From contig CAJWTF010000058.1 in NCBI GenBank assembly GCA_913046825.1, forward strand, positions 1-20,440: a DNA stretch of 20,440 nt, in the 5' to 3' direction. The position numbers and the translations under genes were made by a program. The notes beneath the pieces are model-generated. The model ran no database searches, had not been told where the DNA came from, and was given only the letters and a program-made list of their open reading frames with translations. Of this stretch, positions 1 through 7,146 are shown piece by piece. Source of the stretch: an uncultured Rickettsiales bacterium. GTDB lineage: Bacteria; Pseudomonadota; Alphaproteobacteria; UBA8366. Positions within the stretch are counted from its first letter, which is position 1. Each line of letters opens with the position of its first letter.

Positions 1-153
1 AACCTTTTGGAACGCTCCAGCGACACCGGCGAGATTGCGAAGGCCGTGCGTTTCATTCTCGGCTCGCGTATGTACAACGGGCAGATCATTGTCGTCGATG
101 GCGGCCAAACTTTGTTGCGGCTTCCGCGCGATGTGGCCTTTCTTGACGAGTAG
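1..153 (+). CDS. SDR family oxidoreductase, C-terminal end only (5' cut by window)
   Basis: Frame 1 is open from the first base to a TAG at 151-153, giving the last 50 residues of a protein that begins outside the window. The end reads YNGQIIVVDGGQTL, the typical C-terminal strand of classical short-chain dehydrogenases/reductases, where a (T/N)GQ..xVDGG segment closes the Rossmann fold. The active site and cofactor motif lie upstream and cannot be seen. The next gene, 16 bases downstream, is folB, so a pterin-reducing SDR (FolM/PTR1-like) is an attractive guess. That assignment rests on context only; SDR membership itself is well supported by the tail. Confidence 0.75.
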   Translation, partial: NLLERSSDTGEIAKAVRFILGSRMYNGQIIVVDGGQTLLRLPRDVAFLDE

Positions 154-169
154 AGCTTGGGAGCGAAAC

Positions 170-538
170 GTGCAGCAAAAAATATTTCTTCGCGACTACG
201 AAGTGATTGCTTCCATCGGTATTCACGAATTCGAGCGGCAAAATCCGCAACGTATCATCATTGACGTCTCGTTGGATTTGTCGGGCGACTTGGCAACCGA
301 TACAGCCGAAGATCGGATCGAGACGGTGCTGGATTACGACTTTTTGCGCGAGCGGATTCGCGAAATTGTCGACGGGCGCCACTTCAATCTTCAAGAAACC
401 TTATGCGCGGAGATCTTGGAGATTTGCCTGCGGCCCGAGCGTGTCGTGGGTGCCCGGGTGTCAACCCGGAAGCCGGATGTATATCCCGACTGCGACAGCG
501 TAGGTGTTGAAATGGAGAGCCGAAAGACGGCGGCTTAA
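170..538 (+). CDS. folB: Dihydroneopterin aldolase (FolB)
   Basis: A 122-residue protein of normal FolB length. FolB converts 7,8-dihydroneopterin to 6-hydroxymethyl-dihydropterin and glycolaldehyde in cytoplasmic folate synthesis. Family features visible: an N-terminal strand with GIHEFER (residues 17-23, E20/E22), DYDFLRERI around 55-63 (Y56), FNLQETLCAEI (E76) and the C-terminal STRKP (K101), which match the pterin-binding and catalytic positions of the family. I chose GTG170 because GGGAG at 159-163 sits 6 bases upstream and the homologous region starts right there. An in-frame ATG at 131 would overlap the preceding SDR and add residues that do not look like FolB. The tight spacing after the SDR suggests co-transcription. 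FolX-type epimerase activity is an alternative within the same fold. Confidence 0.9.
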   Translation: MQQKIFLRDYEVIASIGIHEFERQNPQRIIIDVSLDLSGDLATDTAEDRIETVLDYDFLRERIREIVDGRHFNLQETLCAEILEICLRPERVVGARVSTRKPDVYPDCDSVGVEMESRKTAA

Positions 539-561
539 AAATAAGAGAGAGGGAGGGCGTC

Positions 562-1440
562 ATGCCTTATGCGGTAACGGACGATAATGTGAAGCTCTAC
601 TATGAAGAGGCGGGCGAAGGCACGCCGATCCTTTTCATTCATGAATTCGCAGACGACTTGCGGACCTGGGAGCCGCAATTCAGCTATTTCTCCCGCAACT
701 ATCGTTGCATCGCCTATAACGCCCGGGGATATCCGCCTTCCGACGTGCCGGAGAATTCGAGCTCATATAGTCAGTTGCGTGCGGCCGAAGATGCCCGCGA
801 CGTGCTCAGGCATCTCGGTATTGAAAAAGCCCATATTATCGGTCTCTCGATGGGTGGCTTTGCGTCCTTGCATTTTGGTCTGAATTTCCCCGAGATGGCG
901 TATTCGCTCGTGGTGGCCGGCTGTGGATATGGCGCTGGTGGTGACCGCGATCAATGGCGGAAAGAGACCGCTGAGATTGCGCAAAGATTTCTCGATTTGG
1001 GGATGGAAGGCGTTAGCAAGTTTTATGCGTATGGCCCGACCCGCGTGCAATTCGAAAACAAAGATCCCCGTGGATTTGCCGAATTCGTGAAGCGCTTCAA
1101 CGAGCACTCGCCCCTTGGCTGCGCCAACACCTTTCTCGGCGTGCAAGGCGAACGCCCGTCGCTCTATGACCTACAAGACGGGATGAAGGCGATGACGGTG
1201 CCGACATACATCATGACCGGTGATGAGGATGAGCCGTGCCTCGATCCGAATCTGATGATGAAACGGACAATTCCTGCGTCCTGGTTGGCGGTCATGCCGA
1301 ACGCCGGTCACGCCATCAATTTGGAAGACCCGGACTTATTCAACGGCTTGATCCAAGCCTTTCTGGTGTCGGTCGATACGGGCAACTTCAAGACACGAGA
1401 CCCGCGTTCCATTGGCCAGTCGATGTCGGGATTGAAGTAG
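562..1440 (+). CDS. Alpha/beta hydrolase fold protein
   Basis: A 292-residue soluble alpha/beta hydrolase. The nucleophile elbow is GLSMGG with Ser96. The acid is probably Asp221 or Asp223 in TGDEDEP, and the base is His250 in NAGHAINLE, giving a complete Ser-Asp-His triad. The oxyanion region reads HEFADD (27-32) instead of the more usual HG motif. A GGGAGGG ribosome binding site lies just before the ATG, and the gene starts 23 bases after folB, so it may share that transcript. It resembles the 3-oxoadipate enol-lactonase/esterase branch in length and layout, but the substrate (ester, lactone or C-C bond) cannot be told. Its 3' end faces the GST gene with only 19 bases between the stop codons. 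Confidence 0.85.
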   Translation: MPYAVTDDNVKLYYEEAGEGTPILFIHEFADDLRTWEPQFSYFSRNYRCIAYNARGYPPSDVPENSSSYSQLRAAEDARDVLRHLGIEKAHIIGLSMGGFASLHFGLNFPEMAYSLVVAGCGYGAGGDRDQWRKETAEIAQRFLDLGMEGVSKFYAYGPTRVQFENKDPRGFAEFVKRFNEHSPLGCANTFLGVQGERPSLYDLQDGMKAMTVPTYIMTGDEDEPCLDPNLMMKRTIPASWLAVMPNAGHAINLEDPDLFNGLIQAFLVSVDTGNFKTRDPRSIGQSMSGLK

Positions 1441-1459
1441 GCGTCAAACAGGCTTCCAA

Positions 1460-2080
1460 TTATGCGAAGTGCGTTTCAATTGCTCGCGCTGCTGCCGGGC
1501 GCGCCTCGATCGCATCGGAAATTGCCGAGACCTTGTCGAATTTTCGGATATCGACTTGGTCGCCGGTAAGCCAACGGGCGACGGTGTAAAGATACATGTC
1601 GCAGACGCTGAATGTGTCGCCTAGGACCCACGGCCCCTTCACCAACTCACCTTCGATCAACTCGAAGCACTCAGTCATGGTTTGGGGGACTTTTTGCTTC
1701 ATGTCCGCGAAGGATGTCTCTTGGTCGGCCCAGCGGTGGCCGCGCCCGCCATGTGCGTGTGCGACGTGAGCAGTGGAACAAAGATAGTTGTTGAAAGATT
1801 GGGCTTCCGCAAAGGCGAACGAATCATCTAACGGTGCGAGATTCTTTTCTGGGCACAGTTGGCTGATGTAGACGAGGATCGCGGGCGTTTCCGTGAGAAT
1901 TCCTCTGTCCGTCACCAATGACGGGACACGACCTTTCGGATTTATTTTTAAATATTCCGGCGCCCTCTGTTCATTGTCGCCGAAGCTGATACGAACCGTC
2001 TCGTAATCGAGACCGGATTCCTCAAGTGCGATATGAGAAGCCAAGGCAACGGCGCCCGGTGAGTAAAAGAGTTTCAACAT
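1460..2080 (-). CDS. Glutathione S-transferase family protein (beta-class-like)
   Basis: A 206-residue GST: an N-terminal thioredoxin-like domain (about 1-80) followed by a helical domain. The start LKLFYSPGAVALASHIALEE aligns with the beta-class opening of E. coli GST (FYKPGACSLASH). NPKGRVPSL with the cis-Pro is at about 47-55, and the glutathione-binding TET (usually TES) follows at about 63-65. The C-terminal domain has the WVLGDTFSVCDMYLYTVARW helix-capping region. The beta-class cysteine (Cys10 in E. coli) is Val here and the following Ser is Ala, so the usual catalytic residues are changed. Members of this group detoxify electrophiles or act in ring-cleavage and dehalogenation pathways. 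The role here is unknown, and the gene may be separately transcribed. Confidence 0.85.
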   Translation of the reverse strand: MLKLFYSPGAVALASHIALEESGLDYETVRISFGDNEQRAPEYLKINPKGRVPSLVTDRGILTETPAILVYISQLCPEKNLAPLDDSFAFAEAQSFNNYLCSTAHVAHAHGGRGHRWADQETSFADMKQKVPQTMTECFELIEGELVKGPWVLGDTFSVCDMYLYTVARWLTGDQVDIRKFDKVSAISDAIEARPAAARAIETHFA

Positions 2081-2107
2081 GATCTTCTCCAGCGCGTCGA
2101 TTGATCC

Positions 2108-3304
2108 TTAGGCGTCGAGTGCCTGTTCGATATCACTAATTAGATCGATTGGGTCTTCGAGGCCAACGGAAAGCCTTACCATCCCGCCGCTAATGCCGAG
2201 CCGCGCGCGTTCTTCTTCGTCGAGTCGCTGATGAGTCGTCGTCGCCGGATGTGTGACGAGGCTTTTTGAATCCCCAAGGTTGTTTGAGATATCCGCAATT
2301 TTAAGGGCATTCAGGAATTGGAATGCATTATCTTTACCGCCGTCCAATTCGAATGTTACGACCGTCCCGCCGTCGCGCATCTGTTTCTGCGCCAAGGCGT
2401 AGTCGGGATGGGTGGCGAGGCCTGGGTAGAGGACCTTAGAAATATTCGAATGATTGTTCAGGAATACCGCTACTTGATGGGCATTTTGGGAATGCCGTTC
2501 GACACGAAGATCAAGTGTCTCCAGACCCTTCAGTAGAATCCATGCGTTGAAGGGACTAAGTGATGGTCCCGTGTGTCGCATGATATTCGATAATTTCTCT
2601 TCGACGATTTCCGTCGGTCCCAAAATCGCGCCACCGAGACTGCGGCCTTGCCCATCGATATGCTTTGTCGCGGAATAGATAACGACGTCGGCGCCGAGGG
2701 AGAGCGGTTTTTGAACCACCGGTGACGCTAGAGCGTTGTCGACGACGAGTTTGCCTCCCGCTGCGTGTGTGAGTTCCGCTACGCGTGCGATATCGATGAT
2801 TTCGAGTGTGGGGTTCGAAGGGCTTTCCAAGAAAGTTACAGTGACGTCGGAGCGGATCGCGGCTTCCCATTGATCGTAATCCGTACCGTCGACAAGATGC
2901 GTCGCGACACCGAAGCGTGGTAACAGCTCGTTGATGATATAATGGCAGGAGCCGAAGATAGCCCTGGAGGCGACGACCTTATCGCCCGCTTGAAGCTGGC
3001 AAATAAGAGCCGCATGGACGGCTGCCATACCGCTTGCCGTGCCTTTGCAGACTTCGGCACCTTCCAGTAGACGCAGTCGCTCTTCGAAAGCAGTGACGGT
3101 TGGATTGCCATAGCGTCCGTAGATGTAACGCTTGTGGTCGCCTTTAAACGCGGCTTCCGCTTCTTCCGCCGTGTCATAGACGAAGCCGGATGTCAGATAG
3201 AGCGCTTCGCTTGTCTCTTGATGGGGAGAGCGGTGAAGACCGCCGCGTACTAATGTCGTTTGGGGTTGCCAATCGCTCGAGTATAAATCACGTGATCCGT
3301 CCAT
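2108..3304 (-). CDS. metZ: O-succinylhomoserine sulfhydrylase (MetZ)
   Basis: A 398-residue PLP enzyme of the Cys/Met metabolism (trans-sulfuration) family. It would make homocysteine from O-succinylhomoserine and sulfide in cytoplasmic methionine synthesis. Visible motifs: YGRYGNPT (62-69, phosphate and active-site Tyr), GTASGMAA (88-95), VVDNALASP with the PLP-pyridine Asp189, the Schiff-base lysine K214 in SATKHIDG, and SLVTHPATTTHQ with a C-terminal GMVRLSVGLED (R377 binds the substrate carboxylate). Length and the STKHxxGQGR-like block favour MetZ over cystathionine gamma-synthase, but substrate choice (acetyl or succinyl ester) is not certain. The ATG follows a strong TAGGAGGT site. The leader carries a SAM-II riboswitch and terminator, which independently supports a methionine-pathway role. 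Confidence 0.92.
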   Translation of the reverse strand: MDGSRDLYSSDWQPQTTLVRGGLHRSPHQETSEALYLTSGFVYDTAEEAEAAFKGDHKRYIYGRYGNPTVTAFEERLRLLEGAEVCKGTASGMAAVHAALICQLQAGDKVVASRAIFGSCHYIINELLPRFGVATHLVDGTDYDQWEAAIRSDVTVTFLESPSNPTLEIIDIARVAELTHAAGGKLVVDNALASPVVQKPLSLGADVVIYSATKHIDGQGRSLGGAILGPTEIVEEKLSNIMRHTGPSLSPFNAWILLKGLETLDLRVERHSQNAHQVAVFLNNHSNISKVLYPGLATHPDYALAQKQMRDGGTVVTFELDGGKDNAFQFLNALKIADISNNLGDSKSLVTHPATTTHQRLDEEERARLGISGGMVRLSVGLEDPIDLISDIEQALDA

Positions 3305-3341
3305 TGTGACCTCCTACAGGTTGGACGGGCCGGCGTGCTGC

Positions 3342-3367
3342 AAATAAAAACCCCCAACCAAAGGGGG
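3342..3367 (-). terminator. Intrinsic terminator in the metZ leader
   Basis: Read on the minus strand, CCCCC (3363-3367) and GGGGG (3351-3355) form a stem around a 7-base loop, followed directly by TTTTTATTT (3342-3350). It lies 22 bases after the SAM-II aptamer and about 38 bases before the metZ start, so it is placed to act as the expression platform. A second pairing, AACCCC (3371-3376) with the GGGGTT running into the T tract, is also possible and would compete with the main stem. Between aptamer and terminator there is a small GTTC/GAAC hairpin. Confidence 0.8.
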
Positions 3368-3389
3368 CCAGGGGTTCTTTGCGAACACT

Positions 3390-3449
3390 CCGACCTTTTA
3401 GCCAATTTTTTTACGTGGCCGCAAGCCGGTCGGGCCAAATCACCACGTT
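3390..3449 (-). ncRNA. SAM-II riboswitch (metZ leader)
   Basis: On the minus strand, P1 forms between ACGTGG (3448-3443) and CCACGT (3418-3413). The loop contains GTGATTTGG and CCGACC (3433-3428). CCGACC pairs with GGTCGG (3395-3390) to make the downstream pseudoknot. The conserved GGCTTGC before the 3' P1 arm, the A-rich linker after it, and GGCTAAAAGG ahead of the pseudoknot arm match the SAM-II pattern known from alphaproteobacterial metA/metX/metZ leaders. SAM binding stabilises the pseudoknot and lowers expression of methionine biosynthesis genes. Here a terminator follows, suggesting transcriptional control. The assignment is by eye from the consensus and pairing; a covariance-model hit would settle it. 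Confidence 0.88.
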
Positions 3450-3458
3450 CCCAACTTA

Positions 3459-3485
3459 ACTATATCCGACTCGGAGATGAGTCAA
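3459..3485 (-). promoter_or_regulatory. Probable sigma-70 promoter of metZ
   Basis: The minus strand has TTGACT (3485-3480) and TATAGT (3464-3459), each one mismatch from consensus, separated by 15 bases. The expected transcription start, near 3452, falls just before the first base of the SAM-II aptamer, which fits a riboswitch leader well. The spacer is shorter than the ideal 17 bases. Confidence 0.55.
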
Positions 3486-3578
3486 CGCGCGTATCCCCTC
3501 GTCCTCTCGGGGATGCTGACTAGGTCAATAGGAGGATCGACACGAAGATATGCATTTAACGTGGAAGGGATGGAAGCG

Positions 3579-4691
3579 ATGAAGATCGATGACGTGACGC
3601 TGACTTTGTTTGCCTGGGACGATATTCCCGCGACCAAATACGGTGGTCATACGGCGGAATTCAAAGGGCGCTCGCACCTGGGTCTACTGACAGTAAAGAC
3701 CGATGACGGTGTTGAGGGCTATGCCTTTCTGGGATCGGCTTCGCGCTCCGCAATTCACGACGCCTCGTCCTTGATCCAGCATCTAAAGCCGGTCGTGATG
3801 GGGCAAAACCCGCTCGACCGCGAACGTCTTTGGCACGGACTTTGGCAGTTCAATAGATCGACGACGTTGCGCGCCATTGGCGCGGTCGATATCGCGCTCT
3901 GGGATATCGCCGGTAAGGTCGCCAACTTACCGGTTCACCAATTGATGGGCTCTTACCGGTCAAGTGTTCCAGGTTACGCCAGCTCACCCGTACACCAAGA
4001 TATCGGTGCGTATGTAGAAGAGGCCCAGGAGATTAAAGGAAAGGGATGGACGGCTTACAAGATTCATCCGCCGACCCGATGGGAAGAAGACATCGAGGTC
4101 TGTGAAGCTGTGCGAAAAGGTGTCGGGGACGATTACCGCATCATGCTCGATTCCACATGGTCCTATCGCTACGAAGAAGCACTGCGTGTTGGCAGGGCGG
4201 CTGAGGAGTTGAACTTCTATTGGTACGAGGACCCGCTTGCGGATGATGACATCCTGAATTATGTGAAGCTGAAAGAGAAATTGGATATTCCGATCATGGC
4301 GACGGAATACGCCCCCGGCGGCCACCCTGCCTCTTATGCGCCTTGGATTGTCCATCAAGCGACGGACTTCCTGCGCGGCGATGTCGCGGTAAAGGGTGGG
4401 CTTACATCCTGCTTGAAGACGGCGCATATGGCGGAAGGGTTCCGGATGAATTACGAAGTCCATCACGGTGGCAACTCGCACAACAATGTCGCCAACCTGC
4501 ATATGATTATGGCGATCCGGAATTGTGAATATTTTGAGGTTTTGTTACCGGACGCATCGCAAAAGTACGGATTAGTTCAGGACATTGAAGTCGATGCGAA
4601 CGGATTAGTCCACGCCCCGAACCGGCCCGGCATCGGGGCGGAGATTGACTTTGACTTGATCAAGGCGAAAACCGTCGAGGTTTTGAGTTAG
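3579..4691 (+). CDS. Mandelate racemase/enolase superfamily enzyme (probable acid-sugar dehydratase or racemase)
   Basis: A 370-residue enolase-superfamily protein: an N-terminal capping domain (1-125) and a (beta/alpha)7-beta barrel. The three metal ligands are visible as D191 (MLDSTW), E217 (YEDPL) and E243 (MATEY). The second-strand motif is K161-I-H163 rather than the KxK of mandelate racemase. A His-Asp dyad is suggested by D268 (RGD) and H295/H296 (EVHHGGN), followed by E320, as in the mandelate racemase subgroup. Such enzymes abstract a proton alpha to a carboxylate and usually dehydrate or racemise hydroxy acids. The substrate is unknown. I chose ATG3579: the conserved domain starts there and GGAAGG lies 10 bases upstream. 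The frame stays open back to 3477, and ATG3570 is a possible alternative start. It is divergent from metZ. Confidence 0.88.
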   Translation: MKIDDVTLTLFAWDDIPATKYGGHTAEFKGRSHLGLLTVKTDDGVEGYAFLGSASRSAIHDASSLIQHLKPVVMGQNPLDRERLWHGLWQFNRSTTLRAIGAVDIALWDIAGKVANLPVHQLMGSYRSSVPGYASSPVHQDIGAYVEEAQEIKGKGWTAYKIHPPTRWEEDIEVCEAVRKGVGDDYRIMLDSTWSYRYEEALRVGRAAEELNFYWYEDPLADDDILNYVKLKEKLDIPIMATEYAPGGHPASYAPWIVHQATDFLRGDVAVKGGLTSCLKTAHMAEGFRMNYEVHHGGNSHNNVANLHMIMAIRNCEYFEVLLPDASQKYGLVQDIEVDANGLVHAPNRPGIGAEIDFDLIKAKTVEVLS

Positions 4692-4747
4692 GATCATTAT
4701 CTTGGATTTTAAAAGATATGGGTTTCCTGAAAACGTTTTAGCGTTAT

Positions 4748-4791
4748 CCGGGGCCTAGTTATGTAAGAAGTCTCAATAAAACTGGGCCCGG
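4748..4791. terminator. Hairpin between convergent genes (possible bidirectional terminator)
   Basis: CCGGGGCCTAGTT (4748-4760) pairs with AACTGGGCCCGG (4780-4791), giving 12 base pairs with one bulged G and one G-T wobble around a 19-base loop. It lies between the 3' ends of the enolase-superfamily gene (+) and the CoA-ester lyase gene (-), where a shared terminator would be expected. Neither side has a clean T tract, so intrinsic termination is uncertain. A 10-base palindrome AAAACGTTTT lies nearby at 4730-4739. Confidence 0.45.
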
Positions 4792-4833
4792 TTCTACTCT
4801 AAGCTTCGATTTGGAAAACCGTGAGTGTGTTAT

Positions 4834-5748
4834 CTACCCCTTAGAATTCTTCGCGCGGATGGCATCGCATTTCGCTATGACGCGTTGGGCGCGTAACACC
4901 ACCGGAACATCGATCATTTTGCCTTCGAGCTCAAACGAACCCCGACCGGCTGCTTCGTTCTCATCCCAGGCATCGACAATTCGCCGGGCAAGATCTTCGT
5001 CTTCCTTCGCAGGTGTGAAACCTTCGTTCAGCATTGGAACGATGGCGGGGTGAATGCAGGAAGCACCTTCGAAACCGAACTTGGCCGATTTCCGCACCAT
5101 GTCGCGATAAGCGTTGTGGTCGGAGTAATCGGCGACGGTTCCAATTATACCATAAGGGAGAATGCCTGCCGCGCGTGCCGCGATGACCGCATGCTGTTTG
5201 GGATAAAGCATCGTCTCCGGGGTTGGCTCCATGTGCAGCGACAGCGCAAAATCCTCACCGCCGAGCATGAGCACGACCACGCGCGGATGGGCTTTCGCAA
5301 TATCCTGCAACTCGAAGAAGGCCTCGGCGGTTTCTACCATCGCCATGAACTTCGTGTGGCCGGATACCATCCCGCGTTCTTCCTCGAGCTCCTCGACCAT
5401 TTCCGCGAGGAGTTGAATGTGTCCGGCGCTGTTGCATTTCGGCAGAGCCAGGGCAGCGATGCGGGGCGAGATACAGGCCTCGATGTCGGGGATCGCATGG
5501 CGTATCGGTTGGTTGATACGCACGACCACATCGGCGCCGTCCTGCGAGACGATTTCCGCCGCCTCCTGTACCAACTTTCGAGCTTCGGCCTTTTGCGAAT
5601 TCGGCACGCTGTCTTCGAGGTCGAGTTGGATGGCGTCCGCGCCGCGCGTGTGCGCCTTATCCACATATTTTGGGACGTTGGTCGGAACGTAGAGCAAGGA
5701 ACGCCAAACGGGCAGGTCGGTGCGTTTCGCTATATCGCGGATGGGCAT
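4834..5748 (-). CDS. CitE/HpcH-family CoA-ester lyase (malyl- or citramalyl-CoA lyase-like)
   Basis: A 304-residue TIM-barrel protein of the HpcH/HpaI aldolase-citrate lyase beta family. Visible: the N-terminal RSLLYVPTNVPK (16-27), DLEDSVP (43-49), VVVRIN with R77, the Mg ligands E139 (MVETAEA) and D166 (GGEDFAL), the CIHP segment (231-234) and the C-terminal MIDVPVVLRAQR. These fit enzymes that cleave (S)-malyl-, citramalyl- or beta-methylmalyl-CoA into acetyl-CoA plus a 2-oxoacid, or run the reverse. No acyl-carrier or citrate lyase alpha/gamma subunits are nearby, so it is a stand-alone lyase and not citrate lyase. It starts 11 bases after the CoA-transferase stop with an AGGAG site, so both form one operon. 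The exact acyl-CoA is unknown. Confidence 0.87.
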   Translation of the reverse strand: MPIRDIAKRTDLPVWRSLLYVPTNVPKYVDKAHTRGADAIQLDLEDSVPNSQKAEARKLVQEAAEIVSQDGADVVVRINQPIRHAIPDIEACISPRIAALALPKCNSAGHIQLLAEMVEELEEERGMVSGHTKFMAMVETAEAFFELQDIAKAHPRVVVLMLGGEDFALSLHMEPTPETMLYPKQHAVIAARAAGILPYGIIGTVADYSDHNAYRDMVRKSAKFGFEGASCIHPAIVPMLNEGFTPAKEDEDLARRIVDAWDENEAAGRGSFELEGKMIDVPVVLRAQRVIAKCDAIRAKNSKG

Positions 5749-5759
5749 GGTAAGGACTC

Positions 5760-6977
5760 CTAAATGATGCCACGGGATTTGAGATCGGCGAGGGTATCTG
5801 CGTCGATACCTGCCGCGCCGAGGATGTCGTCATTGTCTTGGCCGAGATCGGGTGCCGCGCGTCTGAACGTACCGGGTGTGCCGGAAAGTTTCGGGAAGAC
5901 GTTGTGCATTGGGACCGTTCCCATTTCCGCGTCTGGCAGATCGACGATAATCTCTCGTTCCTTGAAATGTGGATCCTCGACAATCTGCGAAATATCATAG
6001 ATCGGCCCGCCGGTGATGCCTTCTCGGCGAAAGACCTCGAGAACTTCGTCCAGCGTGCGTGATCCAATCCATTCGCCGACGATATCGTCTACTTCCGCGC
6101 GATTAGCGACACGATTCGCGTTAGTTTTAAATTTCGGATCCGAATTCATGTCGTCCCGCCCGATCACCCGGAACAATCGTTCGGCCATGGTTTGGATTGA
6201 GCCGGAGAGGGCGACGTAGCCGCCGTCGTTCGTTGCGTATGCATTGCGGGGCGACGTGGTGTTGGAGCCGCTTCCGGCGCGCTCGGGTATCTCCCCGCTG
6301 ACTTTGTAGGACGCCGCCTGCGGTCCCAGGATCGAGAAGATCGGCTCCAGTAAGGAGAGATCGATGACTTGCCCCTTGCCGCCGTTCACTTCCTTCTCCC
6401 GCAAGGCGATCAGAACGGCCATTGCCCCGTAGAGGCCGGAGATCATATCGGCCAACGCCAACGGGGGCAAAACCGGGACCCGGTCTGGGAATCCGTTCAT
6501 GGCCGCAAACCCGGACATAGCTTCCACGACAGTTCCGAATCCGCCCTGGCTGCTATAGGGGCCGGTCTGACCGAAACCGGTCACCCGCGCGATCACCAGA
6601 TTGGGGTTGCGTTCAAGCAAGATTTCAGGGCCGATCCCCATCTCCTCGATGCGTCCCGGCTTCATGTTTTCGATGAAAACGTCCGCTGTCTCTATCAGCC
6701 GTAGTAGTAAATCCAATCCTTCGGGTTCACGAAAATTCAGCGAGACGCTTTTCTTGTTACGGCCATAAACTTTCCAGTTCGTCTGCACGCCTTGGACATT
6801 CCAAGCGCGCAACGGATCGCCCTTCGGCAGCATTTCCAGCTTTATGACTTCCGCGCCGAAATCCGCGAGCTGCAGCGAGAGCATGTTGCCCGCGACGAGG
6901 CGTGTCATATCCAGCACGCGCAAACCTTCAAGTGGGCCTTTCGCGTCTGGGTTGAATGTTTTGCCGGCAAATTCCAT
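5760..6977 (-). CDS. Class III CoA-transferase (CaiB/BaiF family)
   Basis: A 405-residue family III CoA-transferase, which moves CoA from a donor such as succinyl-CoA to a free acid. Motifs: GLRVLDMTRLVAG (18-30), FGAEVIKLE (40-48), GRNKKSVSLN (72-81), RVTGFGQTGPYS (131-142) and the catalytic aspartate D177 in PLALADMISGLYGA. I chose ATG6977 because GAAGGAGC stands just upstream and the family's N-terminus begins there. The frame stays open to 7319, but that extension is not family-like and overlaps the degraded intergenic region. It is followed at 11 bases by the CoA-ester lyase gene. The pair resembles the activation and cleavage steps of itaconate, mesaconate or hydroxy-dicarboxylate degradation, although no hydratase gene is seen in the window. 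Confidence 0.9.
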   Translation of the reverse strand: MEFAGKTFNPDAKGPLEGLRVLDMTRLVAGNMLSLQLADFGAEVIKLEMLPKGDPLRAWNVQGVQTNWKVYGRNKKSVSLNFREPEGLDLLLRLIETADVFIENMKPGRIEEMGIGPEILLERNPNLVIARVTGFGQTGPYSSQGGFGTVVEAMSGFAAMNGFPDRVPVLPPLALADMISGLYGAMAVLIALREKEVNGGKGQVIDLSLLEPIFSILGPQAASYKVSGEIPERAGSGSNTTSPRNAYATNDGGYVALSGSIQTMAERLFRVIGRDDMNSDPKFKTNANRVANRAEVDDIVGEWIGSRTLDEVLEVFRREGITGGPIYDISQIVEDPHFKEREIIVDLPDAEMGTVPMHNVFPKLSGTPGTFRRAAPDLGQDNDDILGAAGIDADTLADLKSRGII

Positions 6978-7101
6978 ATGCGCTCCTTCCGCCCAAAATG
7001 GGGGCCTATAACAACCTATTCGCCGCCGCCGCTGGGGCAACGTATGGAGATGGGGCAATCCGAAGTCAGAGTTTTCGCAAATACAAATGGACAAAATGGC
7101 A

Positions 7102-7107
7102 ATTATA
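7102..7107 (-). promoter_or_regulatory. Possible -10 box upstream of the CoA-transferase operon
   Basis: A perfect TATAAT on the minus strand, about 125 bases before the CoA-transferase ATG. No good -35 hexamer is seen 16-18 bases upstream, so this is only a candidate. Confidence 0.22.
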
Positions 7108-7146
7108 TGTTGGGCGCATTGTCGAAATAATATTGAGGATACAAAC

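Noticed and set aside
3984..4502. 172-residue minus-strand ORF inside the enolase-superfamily gene
   Set aside because: Antisense shadow without motifs.
4834..5748. Citrate lyase beta subunit (CitE) proper
   Set aside because: No citrate lyase alpha/gamma or accessory genes nearby; a stand-alone CoA-ester lyase fits better.
5050..5763. 237-residue plus-strand ORF opposite the CoA-ester lyase
   Set aside because: Covers the lyase gene on the other strand; the lyase has clear family motifs and an RBS, this one does not.
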